From contig JAOWBW010000380.1 of the NCBI GenBank assembly GCA_026119855.1, positions 930,001-994,000 on the forward strand: 64,000 bases of DNA, read 5' to 3'. This document shows, one piece after another, positions 10,045-21,630 of the stretch. Every line of letters starts with the position of its first letter. Position 1 is the stretch's first letter. A program made the position numbers and the translations under genes. Source of the DNA: Campanula takesimana (Eukaryota > Streptophyta > Magnoliopsida > Asterales > Campanulaceae). The notes under the pieces were generated by a model, which was given only the letters and a program-made list of their open reading frames with translations, did not search any database and was not told the DNA's origin.

Positions 10045-10757
10045 TGTAAGTGTGTATATTTCCACATATTATTTTTATTTACATTTTTTAAGATTTATGT
10101 CTTTCTTTATTTTAGGATAGTTTTGTAAATATATTTTATATTTTATTTTACTAACATATTAATTATTTTTCTAGTTTTGTATTTATTTTTTAATATTTTG
10201 CAGATATCTCTCAATTTAAGATAGAAGTTTTATTTTAGGAACAGCTGGAGAGTATATTTGCTAGGAGTGAAGATATTTACAAAGAAGGAACTTCTGGATG
10301 ATGGACACGGTTTTAAAGACTTCACGCCAACGCCTTCCATGGCATATATAAGGAGATTTCCTTTTCAAAGTCATTGGGGGGGGGGGGGTTGGCTTTCACA
10401 TTCTAAATACAAAAGTGCTGAGAGTATTTCTTTTGTGAGAGCATTATTTTAGTGAGATTTTTTAGTGAGAGAATCCTTTTGTAACATAAGTTCTTACTAG
10501 AACTTGTTTTTAGTGTTTAGTGTTTTAATATTTGGTCGCTTCTCTTGATTTCTTTCTTTGTAATTATTCATAACGTTTTAATGAAGAGAGGTTTTTGTTG
10601 TCTACAGCATATTGCTGTAGATGTGTTAAATAATTCGTGTTTGATTTAAATTCCGCTGCAAATTCTATTTGGAGTAGTTCTTGGTGTAACCACATCAGTA
10701 TCTACATTGCGTCTCTGTTCGTTATTTTCCTGACTATCCTAGCTATCAAAACATTCA
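10045..10757 (+). repeat. Cop-2 5' LTR
   Basis: Begins TGTAAGTGTG and ends ...CATTCA. Nearly identical to 14044-14754. The TATA box is TATATAAG at 10345. Confidence 0.93.
10345..10352 (+). promoter_or_regulatory. Cop-2 LTR TATA box
   Basis: TATATAAG in the 5' LTR, conserved at 14344 in the 3' LTR. Transcription should start about 30 bp downstream, near the G run at 10377-10387. Confidence 0.7.
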
Positions 10758-10759
10758 AT

Positions 10760-10772
10760 TGGCACCAGAGCC
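10760..10772 (+). other. Cop-2 primer binding site
   Basis: TGGCACCAGAGCC, 2 bp after the LTR end. It differs from the canonical initiator-Met site (TGGTATCAGAGC), and Cop-5 uses the same variant at 38708. Confidence 0.75.
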
Positions 10773-11880
10773 TACACTCAATTACACTGAGTGTGATCCA
10801 GAAAGGGTAATCATGATGGATAAAGTTAAGAAGAAGGATGCAACTTTCAATTCATTTCTACAAAACAATAGGGATTGTAAGTTTCCTATAAAAATCCAAT
10901 CCTCTTCGTTTGATGGAAAATCTGAAAATAATTTTAATTTTAAAAAACCCAGCACCTTTGAACCTATCGAGATAAATGATTCTGTTCAATGTCGTGCATG
11001 TTTTGGGTTTGGTCACTTTGCTAATGAATGTGCTAATACTAGAAGAAAAAAAGGGATGAGCTTTAGTGCGACCCTAAGTGATAGTGAGGATGAAGATGAG
11101 GTTATGCAACTTGCAGTTATTGATACTCTATCTCAAAACCAAGAAAATCATTTTGACGTGACTTTTGATGTAGCCACACTGGAAACTACATCCTCTGACT
11201 CTGGGTTTATTTGTTTTAATTCTTCCATATCTAAAAAACCAAAGGATGAAGAGGAATGTGATGGTAATTTTGAGGAACTTCATGAAGCTTACACTGATCC
11301 TTTCACTGATTGGCAAAAACGTATCGAAAAAATTGGTGTATTTGAAAAGGTCAATGAGAAACTCTCAGCTGAAATTACTACTTTAAAATCTAAACTTGAG
11401 AGAGTTTCCATTGAAAATCCAAACTCGAGGTTATGATCACCAAGCATGATGTTAAACTCGAGAAAGCTAAATCTGATCTTAAAAAAGCTATTGATCATTT
11501 CACCAAGTTAAACACTGGTAAAGCTAAATTTGAAGAGGTTTTAAACATTGGTAGTCATTCTAAAACTGGTATTGGCTATAGATCCAATTTTGTGAAAGAA
11601 GGTGAAAAAAGGTTAGAGTCAAAATCTTTTAAAAAGGTAGAGTCTAGACCTAGGAGAAGGAAATATGTGTGTCGCTACTGCTTTGCTCCTGGTCATATTA
11701 GACCCTTTTGTTACCAAAGAATCCATGACTTAGAAGAATCTGGCTCTCTAATGGGTGCTAAAGTGTACTCACATCGTAGTCCACATCGCTTGAAATCTGG
11801 ACGATTTGTGTGGGTTGAGAAGAAGGATGAGGAATGTAGGGTTGTTTTCACTTCATCGGAGAGCTGTGACAGGGACACCT
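10762..11880 (+). pseudogene. Cop-2 gag with two zinc knuckles around a coiled coil
   Basis: The first frame (10762-11434) has knuckle 1, CRACFGFGHFANEC, an acidic stretch with SDSEDEDE, then a heptad-rich segment (VNEKLSAEITTLKSKLERV). A frameshift near 11430 moves to a second frame (11433-11880) with KLNTGKAKFEEVLNIG and knuckle 2, CRYCFAPGHIRPFC. The usual N-terminal gag domain is missing, so the 5' part of gag is deleted. The knuckles (C-x2-C-x4-H-x4-C) bind nucleic acid in retroelement gag proteins. The layout matches Cop-5 at 53.7-54.7 kb. Confidence 0.8.
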
Positions 11881-11883
11881 GAT

Positions 11884-12280
11884 TTCTTGTCAGACTATTC
11901 CCTTGTTGATGGGGGAAATGTGAAATATGGAGGTGGTGGCAGAGGTAAGATTGTTGGTAAAGGAACATTGAAATGTTGAAGGTATGCCTAGTCTCCATAA
12001 TGTTCTCCATGTTGAAGGCCTTAAGGAAAATCTCATAAGCATTAGTCATTTGTGTGATGATGATATGGATATGAGGTTTGATAAGCAAGTATGTGAGGTT
12101 TTTGATAAAATGGCCAACTGTGTCTTTAAAGGATTTAAGACTTCTAACAATTTCTATAAGTTTTGTGATGTTACAAGTTGTGTTGAAGAGCTGGAGCCCG
12201 CCAATGACGAAACTGAACAAGAAAGAACACCTGAGAGTGCAGACCAGTCTGATGTTGCCCTTGATGTGACTACACCGTAG
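11884..12280 (+). pseudogene. Cop-2 protease end / pre-integrase fragment
   Basis: The stretch MPSLHNVLHVEGLKENLISIS with ISHLCDDD is the conserved block after the copia protease, and the matching Cop-5 block is at 55000-55080. The catalytic D-S-G is not present in this copy. After residue 60 or so the frame runs into unrelated acidic sequence (ESADQSDVALDVTTP) that normally lies after integrase, so integrase is deleted. Confidence 0.7.
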
Positions 12281-12559
12281 ACTAAATCAACAGAAAATGA
12301 TCCCTGTTCAGATTCAAAGGCATCCTCCAGCAGCTCAGATAGTAAAAAAGCAGGTTTGAAATGGTCCAGAACCAGAGCCTCTGAAATCCGAGAGAAACAT
12401 CTCATTTTACATGTTCTTGGGGATGTTTCTGAAAATGTAAAGACTGGATAAATAGCAAGGGTGAACTACCTTGATGTGGTAGGGCTGAACTGCATGAAAG
12501 TCAGAAGTCATGAGGTAACAAGTAATTTCTTTCGGTCATATGGAAGTTATTTAACCTTT

Positions 12560-12832
12560 TTGATGAGTCAAATGGTCTAAAATTATGGGCTGCAAAGTAA
12601 GGTTTTAAATGTGTTTTGGGTCAATTTAGATGCTATTTATACCGCAAAAAATCATGCTCAATACTCTTGTATTAAACATGTTGACATTTTTATTTGAGAT
12701 CTTGTTTAGTAGAAAATTATAAGCCTAGAACCAATAAGGACAGAAAATCAGATGGCTGACATTTTCACTAAGGCCCTAGACTTTCAGAGATTTTCTACAC
12801 TTAGGGAATCTCTCGGAATTTGCATCATTTGA
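12560..12832 (+). pseudogene. Cop-2 RNase H C-terminal remnant
   Basis: Reads KHVDIF, then ISLEPIRTENQMADIFTKAL and DFQRFSTLRESLGI before a stop at about 12830. Q-x-A-D-I-F-T-K is the end of copia RNase H. A stop or frameshift lies near 12700. Confidence 0.8.
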
Positions 12833-14043
12833 TGGTATGATCCCCTGTATGATCACACCATGTGTCACACTTGTATACTTGTCAAAATAAAATAAAATTG
12901 CATTGTATTTATTTTTTCACTGTACATCTCAGAGTGATCACTTGAGTCACTCCCTTGACTTGACTGGTCCTTGAACTGTAAACACTCCATATGGTTACTA
13001 TGGCAAAAGCCTTCAATTTATCTCTCAGTGGGTGCATTCTTGGGAAACAGCTGTTCCACCATTGTATGCAACCAATCCAAATGTGATCAAATGAACTCAA
13101 CACAAAAGTTTGATTCGAATTTGAGAAGACCATTTGAAAGAGAAAGTGATATCTTTGGATTTAATGTAGAGTGAAAGCTATCCAAAAATATTTACCCACA
13201 ATTAAAAAAGGGGTGGGCGCATTCTAGAGGCTGAGCAGATTGGGAGAAAAGTTCATTGAAGTTCTGGGATAGGTTGAGTCCCCGGGTGTGATTTCATCCC
13301 AAGTCACACTAATATGACTTGTACACTACACTTGCATACTTATCTTTATTCTTTTTATATTTATTGAGTCGTCCCCACCATAGTGCTAATGTCTCCCAAT
13401 TGATTTTGTTTTGTTCTTTGTAAACTCTGTAAATAAATTTATGCTCAAGAAAATCTTTCATAAATAAATATCTAGTGGCATGTTTCTAGGGAGAGTATTT
13501 ATCTTTGATTTTTTATGATATCAATAGTAGTTGAATTTTCTCAAGATTTTAGTTATAACTTTTCTTTATCCTCCGTAATTTTAATCATTTGATAAATCCA
13601 AAATGTTGAAGACTTTTTTGTGTCCTGGAAGCCTAGATCCCCTTGTGCATGTTGGTTCATCCATGTTTCTCCAGCAAATATTCCCTCATCAAGTCCAGCT
13701 GACGATGTGTCCCTCGATGTAGTCACATCAGGTCCCACATCAGCATGTCTTTCCGTTGTAATGACCTTTTGCGAAATTGATCACCTCGCATTCTGGTCAA
13801 AAAAGGGGAGAGTAAGGAAAAAAGGGGAGAAAAGCTGGATAGTTTGGTTACCTTTGGTACTAAAGTTTATCTTGTTACTCTGATATTTTTTTTATGACAA
13901 TTATATGGCAGGTACGGTTCTCAAAAGGAAAAACGTCATTGCCATTTTTTTGTTAACATTGGATTCGGGGGGAGTTTCTATTTGGTCACTTAACAATTTT
14001 AACATTTTTGTTTTGACCAGAAAGCCATAAATCAGGGGGAGAT
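12833..14043 (+). other. Cop-2 region between pol and 3' LTR
   Basis: Mostly non-coding. A short stretch at 13620-13880 reads SPADDVSLDVVTSGPTSA, similar in composition to linker peptides in Cop-5, and may be a scrap of a third reading frame. GATCCCC...GTCACACTTGTATACTTGTC at 12840 recurs in diverged form at 13277, suggesting a rearrangement. The polypurine tract ATCAGGGGGAGAT is at 14031-14043. Confidence 0.6.
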
Positions 14044-14754
14044 TGTAAGTGTGTATATTTCCACATATTATTTTTATTTACATTTTTTAGGATTTATGTC
14101 TATCTTTATTTTAGGATAGTTTTGTAAATATATTTTATATTTTATTTTATTAACATATTAATTAGTTTCCTAGTTTTGTATATCTTTTTTGATATTTTGC
14201 AGATATGTCTCAATTAAAGATAGAAGCTCTGTTTTAGGAACAGATGGAGAGTATATTTGCTAGAAGTGAAGAGATTTACAAAGAAGGAACTTCTGGATGA
14301 TGGGCACGGTTTTAAAGACTTCACGCCAAGGCCTTCCATGACCTATATAAGGAGATGTCCCTTTCAAAGTCATTAGGGGGCGGGGTTGTCTTTCACATTC
14401 TAAATACAAAAGTGCTGAGAGTACTTCTTTTGTGAGAGCATTATTTTAGTAAGGGTTTTTTGTGAGAGAACCCTTTTGTAACACAAGTTTTTACTAGAAC
14501 TTGTTTTTAGTGTTTAGTGTTTTAATCTTTGGTCGTTTCTTTTGATTTCTTTCTTTGTAATCATTCATAACGTTTTAATAAAGAGAGGTTTTTGTTGTCT
14601 ACAGCATATTGCTGTAGATGTGTTAAATAATTCGTGTTTGATTTAAATTCTGCTGCAAATTCTGTTTGGTATAGTTCCTGGTGAAACCACATTAGTATCT
14701 ACACTGCGTCTCTATTCGTTATTTTCGTGACAATCGTAGCTATAAAATCTTTCA
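14044..14754 (+). repeat. Cop-2 3' LTR
   Basis: Begins TGTAAGTGTG and ends ...TTTCA; followed by TAATA. Differences from the 5' LTR are scattered single bases and G-run length. 14760-15065, after it, is AT-rich with an A run and nothing recognised. Confidence 0.93.
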
Positions 14755-15065
14755 TAATATATATTGGCCATAATTTTAATTATCTTATTTTTCTGACGAC
14801 TTAGAAATCCAATGTAAGTTAATGAACGATAAAATGAATCAATGAACAATAAATTGAATCATGGTAATGTATATGTCCCATAATTAAAAAAAAAAAAAAA
14901 CTAAAAATAAAAGTACAAAAATTCAGCAAACCAATAACAAAGATTTACATAGAAAAAATATTTTTTTGTGATTTTTTTAAGGAATAAAATTCACATGGTT
15001 AGAAAAAGGGCAAAGATAGCATGACTTTATCAAGCCGTCAATAGTTGTAATCATATAAATATATA

Positions 15066-15266
15066 CTCCCTCCGTCCTATAACAATATGCCCAAATTTAT
15101 TATTTGAGCGTATTGGCAGGTCATATTTTCCTAAAATAGTAAAAAATATTTACGATTTCTCACACTCATTCACCTACGTCACTTTTCACACTCATAACAA
15201 CAACCCACTATTACTTAATTCTTGTGCATAGCTCATTCTGTGCACATAGTTATGAAGCGGAGGGTG
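15066..15266. mobile_element. Stowaway MITE
   Basis: The left end is CTCCCTCCGTCC and the right end is CGGAGGGTG, with TA on both sides (15064-15065, 15267-15268). The subterminal sequences ATAACAATATG and CATAGTTATG are diverged complements. About 201 bp. 15269-15545 is AT-rich and unassigned. Confidence 0.8.
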
Positions 15267-15547
15267 TAAGTTTTAAAATTCAATTAGTTTGTTTTCTTTG
15301 ACGATGTCCCTAACCAGGAGGCGAGGAGAAGGCTCGGACCATAGATCTCATCAAAAGTGAGGCTTGACAGACATAATTAAATTAGATTATAAAACATGAT
15401 TATAATTAGAAATTAAATAATTAAAAATCTTATATAAATATGCAAAATTATTAATTCTTTATATATTTTATGTGTGAGTATACCATGCATCTTTAAAATT
15501 CTAATCTAAATCTTAAAAGTAAGAAGTCTATGTTATAATATATTATT

Positions 15548-15931
15548 GTGTGGATGTCCTTTGAATCGAAAGTTTACAAGATAATCTTTCGCGAAGCTTA
15601 CTAGGGAAGCTTTGTAAATATCTTCAGGGAAGCTTACTAGGAAAGATTTGTAAATATCTTCAGTGAAGCTTATTAGGGAAGCTTGGTAAATATCTTCAGA
15701 GAAGCTTACTAAGGAAGCCTTACTAAAGGATAATGTTTATCCTTATGGAAGCTTACAGAGGAAGCCTATTTCCACCTATAAATAGTAGGCTCTAGTTTTC
15801 ATTTCAATACACCTCAGAAGTTCTTAACTTCTATCTTTCTCTCTTGTATACTCTCTATAATAGTCTTGCAATAAAATATTCTCTATTAAGATTCTGCTCT
15901 TAATTCTCCAGTTTATATATATGACACGTTA
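15548..15931 (+). repeat. Cop-3 5' LTR (left edge approximate)
   Basis: Contains three and a half 36-bp repeats, a TATA box CTATAAATAG at 15775, and a run leading to GACACGTTATCATCACGAC. That is close to the ACGTTATCAGCACGA motif found at the LTR/primer junction of many Ale-type plant copia elements. The start of gag lies about 110 bp further on. I cannot place the left end exactly, and no second LTR is present. Confidence 0.6.
15593..15724 (+). repeat. 36-bp tandem repeats upstream of the Cop-3 TATA box
   Basis: Units at 15593-15628, 15629-15664, 15665-15700 and a partial fourth share GAAGCTTACTAGG and GTAAATATCTTCAG. They end about 50 bp before the TATA box, a position typical of LTR enhancer repeats. 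Confidence 0.85.
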
Positions 15932-16039
15932 TCATCACGACTTCGTCCTAGTTCCACATCCTGAGCTATAGTTACCGAAGTAGGTACGGTATCGGTAAGA
16001 TCTACCTATTCTCATTTCAAGTTATTTCAAACTTTTATA

Positions 16040-17065
16040 ATGTCAAATCTCACAAAACTTGACTCTGTAGCTCTTGATATTACGGATAAGAACTACTTAT
16101 CATGGATCTTAGATGCAGAAATTCATCTAGATGTCAAGGGTCTGGGAGAAACCATCAAAAAAGGAAATAATGCCTCTATGCAAGAACGTGCTAAGGCAAT
16201 GATTTTTCTCCGACACCATGTCCATGAAGAATTAAAAACAGAATGCCTCACCGTGAAAGATCCACTTGTATTTTGGGACAATTTGAAAGAAAGGTATGAT
16301 CATCAAAGATTTGTTGTTCTCACAAAAGCACACTACGAGTGGATTCATTTACGTTTGCAGGATTTTAAAACCGTAAGTGAATATAATTATGCGATGTTTA
16401 AAATTACATCACAGTTAAAACTATGAGGGGAAAGAATCACTGATAATGATATGCTAGAAAAAACGTTCTCCACATTTCATGCCTCGAATATGCTCCTGCA
16501 GCGCAGCAATATCGAGAAAAATGTTTTAGAAGGTATTCTGAATTGATCTCTTGGCTTCTTGTGGCTGAGCAAAATAATGAGATCTTGTTGAAAAATCATG
16601 AAGCCCGCCCTACTGGCTCTACTCCGTCCCTGAAGTGAACGCGAGTATATATGATAATATTGGGCAAGGCCGAGGACATGGTCGTGGACGTGGTCGCGGT
16701 CTCATAATAATAATCACCTCAATAATGATGGAAATATCTCTTGCCACCTGAAGTGGAATAGACGAGATAACAAAGAAAAATCATCAGCTAGACAAACTGA
16801 GCAACCGATAAAAATTGAGAATTTATGTTATCAGTGTGGAATGAAAGGCCATTCGTCCCCTACCTGTCGTACGCCAAAACATCTTGTTAAACTGTATCAA
16901 GCATCAATGTTGAATAAAGGGAAAGATGTCGAAACAAATTTTGTCTACGAAAATGATGATGTGAATCAAGATCCATCTACAACTACACATCTGGATATAT
17001 CAGATTTTCTCAATCTAGAGGGAGATGATTACATGTTTGATGGTGGAGAGACCCAAATAAATTAA
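16040..17065 (+). pseudogene. Cop-3 gag, broken
   Basis: ATG 16040 opens a copia gag (UBN2-type): NLTKLDSVALDITDKNYLSW, then LREHV-like RHHVHEELKTE and KERYDHQ. A stop at 16424 and frame changes near 16500-16700 break it. The zinc knuckle CYQCGMKGHSSPTC is at 16827-16870, with an acidic tail to 17065. Gag would form the virus-like particle and package RNA. The family match is clear from motif order, but the copy cannot make a full protein. Confidence 0.85.
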
Positions 17066-17190
17066 AGTATCTAGCTTGTAATATTTTACTTAAGTGTGTT
17101 TTATTTCAGCATGTTTTGTAACATATTTAACTTTTGTTTGTAATATAAGTATTGTCTTATATTTTATTCCTCTTATTTTTCTTGAAGAAA

Positions 17191-17746
17191 ATGGCTAGCA
17201 GAGATGATGATGTGTGTCTTGCAGACAGTGCATCAACACATACTATACTCAAAAATAAAAATTACTTCTCTCAAGTGATAGTGAATGATGCTAATGTTAT
17301 TACAATATGTGGTAGCACAAAGATAATTGATGGCTCCGGAAGAGCTAACATAGTACTACCAAGAGGAACAAAAACCAGTATAAAAAATGCATTACTCTCA
17401 ACTAAGTCTCAAAGAAATTTACTATGTTTTAAAGATATTCGTGAAAATGGATATCATATTGAGACTACTAATGATGGAGAGATGGAATATTTTTGCATTA
17501 CAAATACTGAATTAGATAACAAAAGTGTGGTAGAAAAGTTACCTGTATTTTCCTCTGGATTGTAATATACAAAGATTAGCACCATTGAAGTATATATGAC
17601 AGTACACCAGAAGTTTACTGATATGGATGGTTTTATTATATGGCATGACCGGTTGGGCATCCTGGTTCAAATATGATGCGAAGAATTATGGAAAATTCAC
17701 ATGGGCATCCATTGAAAAACCAGAAGATTTTTCAATCTAATGAATT
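17191..17746 (+). pseudogene. Cop-3 protease and pre-integrase fragment, cut by Cop-4
   Basis: MASRDDDVCLADSASTHTIL contains the aspartic protease active-site block, here D-S-A as in this copia group. It continues to the NLLCFKDIRENGYHIET block and a stop at 17563. Then, in another frame, comes the pre-integrase motif WHDRLGH-P-like (17641-17665). The reading ends at 17746, exactly where the Cop-4 LTR begins, so Cop-4 inserted here and the remainder of Cop-3 pol is not in this window. Confidence 0.8.
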
Positions 17747-19134
17747 TGTTGGGTATGCCCACTTATATCTCTGTATTCAATATATAGGATTGATTAGATT
17801 TGATTGATCCATCACCTAAGTTTTATTTAATGGACTTTAGACCCATATGTAAGAAGAATTTATACTTCATTTTTTAGGTAGTCCATTTAAATAGACTAGG
17901 CTTAGGAATAGGGCGAAGATTTCAACATTCAAGAAAATCACTGATTGAGCCAAGCACAAGTCATGCGCCATGCGCCTTCTCCTAGCGCCATGCGCCTCAT
18001 AAGGTGCGCGCAATGGATATGCGCCTGGTAGGCTCAACGCGCCCCATATGGCTCAATGCGCCTTAGTGATGTTAAATCAACACTTGGTGATTTATTGAAG
18101 ACATGAAGACTTGAAGAGATTCAAACTACGCCAAAGAACCAACGGTGGATAAATAACACGTGTGCACCTAGGTTTGAGGACACCTGTCCACAACGGTCAT
18201 ATTTGTGTTATGTGTCTAACTGCCATAAAAGGACATGTGCTCCACTCATTGAGCTCCAGCACATCTGTCCTCTGATCTTATCCACAAGGGATTTCCAACG
18301 GCTAGTTTTTGGGGCACTACTATAAATACCCCATAACTTCAACAATTTGAAGTTGCTAAGCTATTCAGAATTTCTCTCTCAAGCATTTGTTGAAGATTTG
18401 AAGATTGCCCTTTGAATTCCCAGATTCCTCAAGAACATCTTCATACATTCATACTTAGCCCAGATCCTCAAGCAAAAACACTTTAGTTTTATTGTGCTCT
18501 AAATCTCAAAGATCTAAAGAGCCTTGAATCTAAAATCACACACGCACCTCTTTAAGTTTGATCACTTAGATCTTTCTTTAAGAGATACACCGGTTTTGTC
18601 TAGGATTTGTTCTTTCATAGATAATAGATCTTGAGTTAGTGTAAAGCTCAAACGATTGTAATTTGTAACACTCTCTCATATTATAAGATCTCCATTAGAA
18701 ATCCAAGAATAACCATCTAGGTAGAGGACGTAGATCATTTCCCGATCGAACCTCTCCAAATAGCGCGTATTCAATTCTTGTCATTTACTTTCAAGTTATT
18801 ATCTTATCTCACTATTTGCTTGTTTAATCATTGTAGATTGATTGGATTGAATTGTGTTGTGTTTGTTGTATCATTTGCCTTTGTTTCATCTTTCACTCAC
18901 TTTGAGCCAAAATACTTAAAGTGTGTGTTGCGCCCCCTTTATCATTTGCGCCTATTTCACTTAACTAAATTCCGTTGTGCATTTCACTCACTCACTTAGG
19001 CGCATTTCATAACGCTTATTTGATAAAGTGCGCATTTGTAATTGAGTTTATCAAGGGTACAAAAAGAATTTCAAAACAGCTATGCAACCCCCTCTAGCTA
19101 TTTTTATACCATTGTTTCCCCTTTGGGACCAACA
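17747..19134 (+). repeat. Cop-4 5' LTR, 1.39 kb
   Basis: Starts TGTTGGGTATGCCC and ends ...GACCAACA. TATA box TATAAATA at 18321. Carries a cluster of TGCGCC / GCGCGC motifs at 17963-18064. Confidence 0.8.
17963..18064 (+). repeat. TGCGCC-motif cluster in the Cop-4 LTR
   Basis: At least eight copies of TGCGCC, AGCGCC or CGCGCC within about 100 bp, about 260 bp upstream of the TATA box. The same motif is scattered in Cop-4 coding DNA (19920, 21255-21340, 23027-23165), where it produces repeated Ala-Pro pairs. Confidence 0.75.
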
Positions 19135-19136
19135 AG

Positions 19137-19147
19137 TGGTATCAGAG
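19137..19147 (+). other. Cop-4 primer binding site
   Basis: TGGTATCAGAG, 2 bp after the LTR end; the canonical complement of initiator tRNA-Met. Confidence 0.85.
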
Positions 19148-19199
19148 AAAACACCTTTGTAAAACATTTTTTTTTCAAGCTTAACAGCTTGGGTGCCGA

Positions 19200-21371
19200 T
19201 TCGAATATCGCAAACTCAAAACCTACGGCAACTGCAAACTACACTCACGTTCAGTCTTTGATGAAGATCATTTTGACGTATGGAAATTCAGCATATTGAC
19301 CCATCTCAACTCTATCGATGAAAGGCTCCATGACACTGTATTTTATGGACCTTATATCCCGGTGAAGGCGAATCCAAATCCACGCACCAACGCTGCTCAA
19401 CCAACAGTTCAGAAACCAAAGGAAGAATGGTCTGAAGAAGAAACAAGAAGAGTTGCAAATGATGGGAAAGCAAGAAACATTCTCCTGAGCACTCTAAGCA
19501 CGGCTATGAAACAACAAGTCTTACATTATGCTACCGCCAATGAATTATGGGATGCTATTGAAGAGCATATAGAAGGAGATACTGTTTGCAAAGAGAACAA
19601 GAGATATGAAGTGCAAAAGAGATACAACAATTTCTCTCAACTCCCCGGTGAAACATTAAGACAAACTTATGAACGCTACTGTGAAATTATCAATCTTTGT
19701 ATTTCACTTGGAAAGAAGTTTTCAAATTAGGAATTAAATGTTAATTTCCTTGATGCTTTTGGATCTAGATATCTCCATAAATCTAGCGCCCTTGAAGACG
19801 CTGGAACTTTGGATGATTGGACTTTAAGGAACCTTTATGCTAATCTCAAGGTTTATGATCTCAAACTTCAGCGCATCAGTGAAACTGAAGGAAAATCAAA
19901 ATCTATTGCTATGGGGGCGCATAGAGAGGAAGCGCCTGCGCCGGTACAAGCTGAGAAAGTTCTGACCCCAAAATTTCTACTTCTGAGCTATTGGACATGG
20001 ATGATGAAGACTTCACTTTATTTGTGAAGAATTTCAAAAGTTCAGAAAATTCTCAAAACCCGGCTCAACCAGCAAATTTCAAGGATCTAACAGCAGAGCT
20101 CCTCCCAAGTTCACAAGGAGCAATGATTCAAAAAGAAAAGAAGATCTTGTTTGTTTTAATTGCAAGAAACCAGGACACTTTTCATCAAGCTGCCCAATTC
20201 CCAAGTTTGAGTACATGCAGAAGAAGAGCAGCCATACTCCCAAATTCACTCGTCACAAGGGAATGGTTGCTGAAGAAGAATCACCAGAATATGAGCAGAA
20301 CACTTAGATTGAAACAGACTCAGAAGAGAGCGATGAAGATTCTGATGATGGACTCGTTTGTTTGGTTGCAAAAGATGATGATGATGTTGATGATTATGAT
20401 TCGGATGACTTCTCAAAAGATGTTCTAGATACGAAGATCTTGAACAAACCAATCAAGAAATCTGCAGGTCATTCTGAAGTAAAGAAGAAGAAAGGACCAA
20501 CCATCAGCGAGCTCGTTAAACAAGGATTTCTTACTCCGGCTCAAAGCGATGGTGGATTTTTATTCTCCAGATATGATCTGAACGCAAGAAGCAAGCTCAG
20601 AAAAGGCAACTACATCAGACCACAAGTTGAACCAATCCCTGTAATCACTCATGATGAGGATATTGCCAAACAAGAAAAATTGTTCTTAGAAGCTGAAAAG
20701 GTAATTAGTAAATTTGGCAAAATGAAGGAAGCTTTACCACTATCATGTGATGAAATTTCCCAGCTTAAGACCGATAAATCTTTACTTAAATCTGAACTCA
20801 CCCTCCTTAAGGATCAGATAAAGAGTATGACTTATCTTACTGTTAAAAACACTTATCTAACAGAACAGAACTCACTTTTTAAAGTTCAAAACGATGAGTT
20901 GGTCACTCAAATTACTGATCTTAAAAAGATTACAAATGAGTGGTCCAGTTCTCGTGTCACTATAGACGGTATCTTTGAGTCCCAAAAAGCCAGTGGTGAT
21001 AAAAGTGGCTTGGGATTCACATCAACTAGTGATAGCTTTAAGTGTGATGTCTGTGCTGAAAGAGACAGTGAATTTACACCGCAGCAAACTCATGAAATTT
21101 CTAAGGAAAATCATTCTAATTCAATGGGTAAAGGACAGGAAAAAGTCAAGAGACAAACATTCCATTATGTCTACCCAATGAAGCAATTTGGGAAATCTAA
21201 AGGGAAGGAATTAGCTACAGATGAATCATCCTATAGCAAAATCATTCTTGAAACAAGGCGCGCTCGTTCTCCGAGTGCACATTATGTACCTAGGAGCCAC
21301 GCGCCTCACCGCCGTGTGCCTCCTAGCCCTATGCGCCCTCCAAGAAAAAGCACCCCAAAATTTCAAAAGTA
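19200..21371 (+). pseudogene. Cop-4 gag, with zinc knuckle and long coiled coil, frameshifted
   Basis: The gag N-terminal domain reads through about 19255-19730 (KARNILLSTLS, ELWDAIEEHIEGD, YNNFSQLPGETLRQTYERY), with a stop at 19728 and continuation in another frame to about 19990. The zinc knuckle CFNCKKPGHFSSSC is at about 20146-20190 in a third frame. From 20362 a 336-codon frame is open, with acidic runs (DDDDVDDYDSDD) and a heptad-rich region (KTDKSLLKSELTLLKDQ), ending with Arg/Pro/Ala-rich sequence caused by GCGCC motifs. A second, poor knuckle follows at about 21475. Confidence 0.8.
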
Positions 21372-21630
21372 GGATTTTGTTAAGGCTGGCTCATCTGACC
21401 CAAAGAAGAATGCTATCCCAAAGAATAGTAAAGAGTTTGTAAAAACTCACATGATTGGTGGCTTTCATCATTGTTCAATTTATGATTGTTCAGGACATAA
21501 GGCCGTGGAATGCCTTTTACGATTCACTCCCAATGCCAAAGGACGTAAAAATTCTAAGGCCAAGCAAGAGTGGGTTGTCAATAGTTGCTAACTCTAGGAC
21601 CCAAAAAGGAATAAAGGGGACCTGCTTTAA

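Larger units (their letters stand above)
10045..14754 (+). mobile_element. Cop-2: Ty1/copia element with both LTRs, internally deleted
   Basis: Two LTRs of about 712 bp bound the element, and a perfect 5-bp target duplication TAATA sits at 10040-10044 and 14755-14759. A primer site (TGGCACCAGAGCC) follows the 5' LTR, and a polypurine tract precedes the 3' LTR. Gag with two zinc knuckles is readable. Most of protease, integrase and RT is missing, and the reading resumes at the end of RNase H, so the copy is non-autonomous. The gag resembles Cop-5; both look like the SIRE/Maximus group, which I infer from the gag layout and the long region after pol. Confidence 0.93.
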
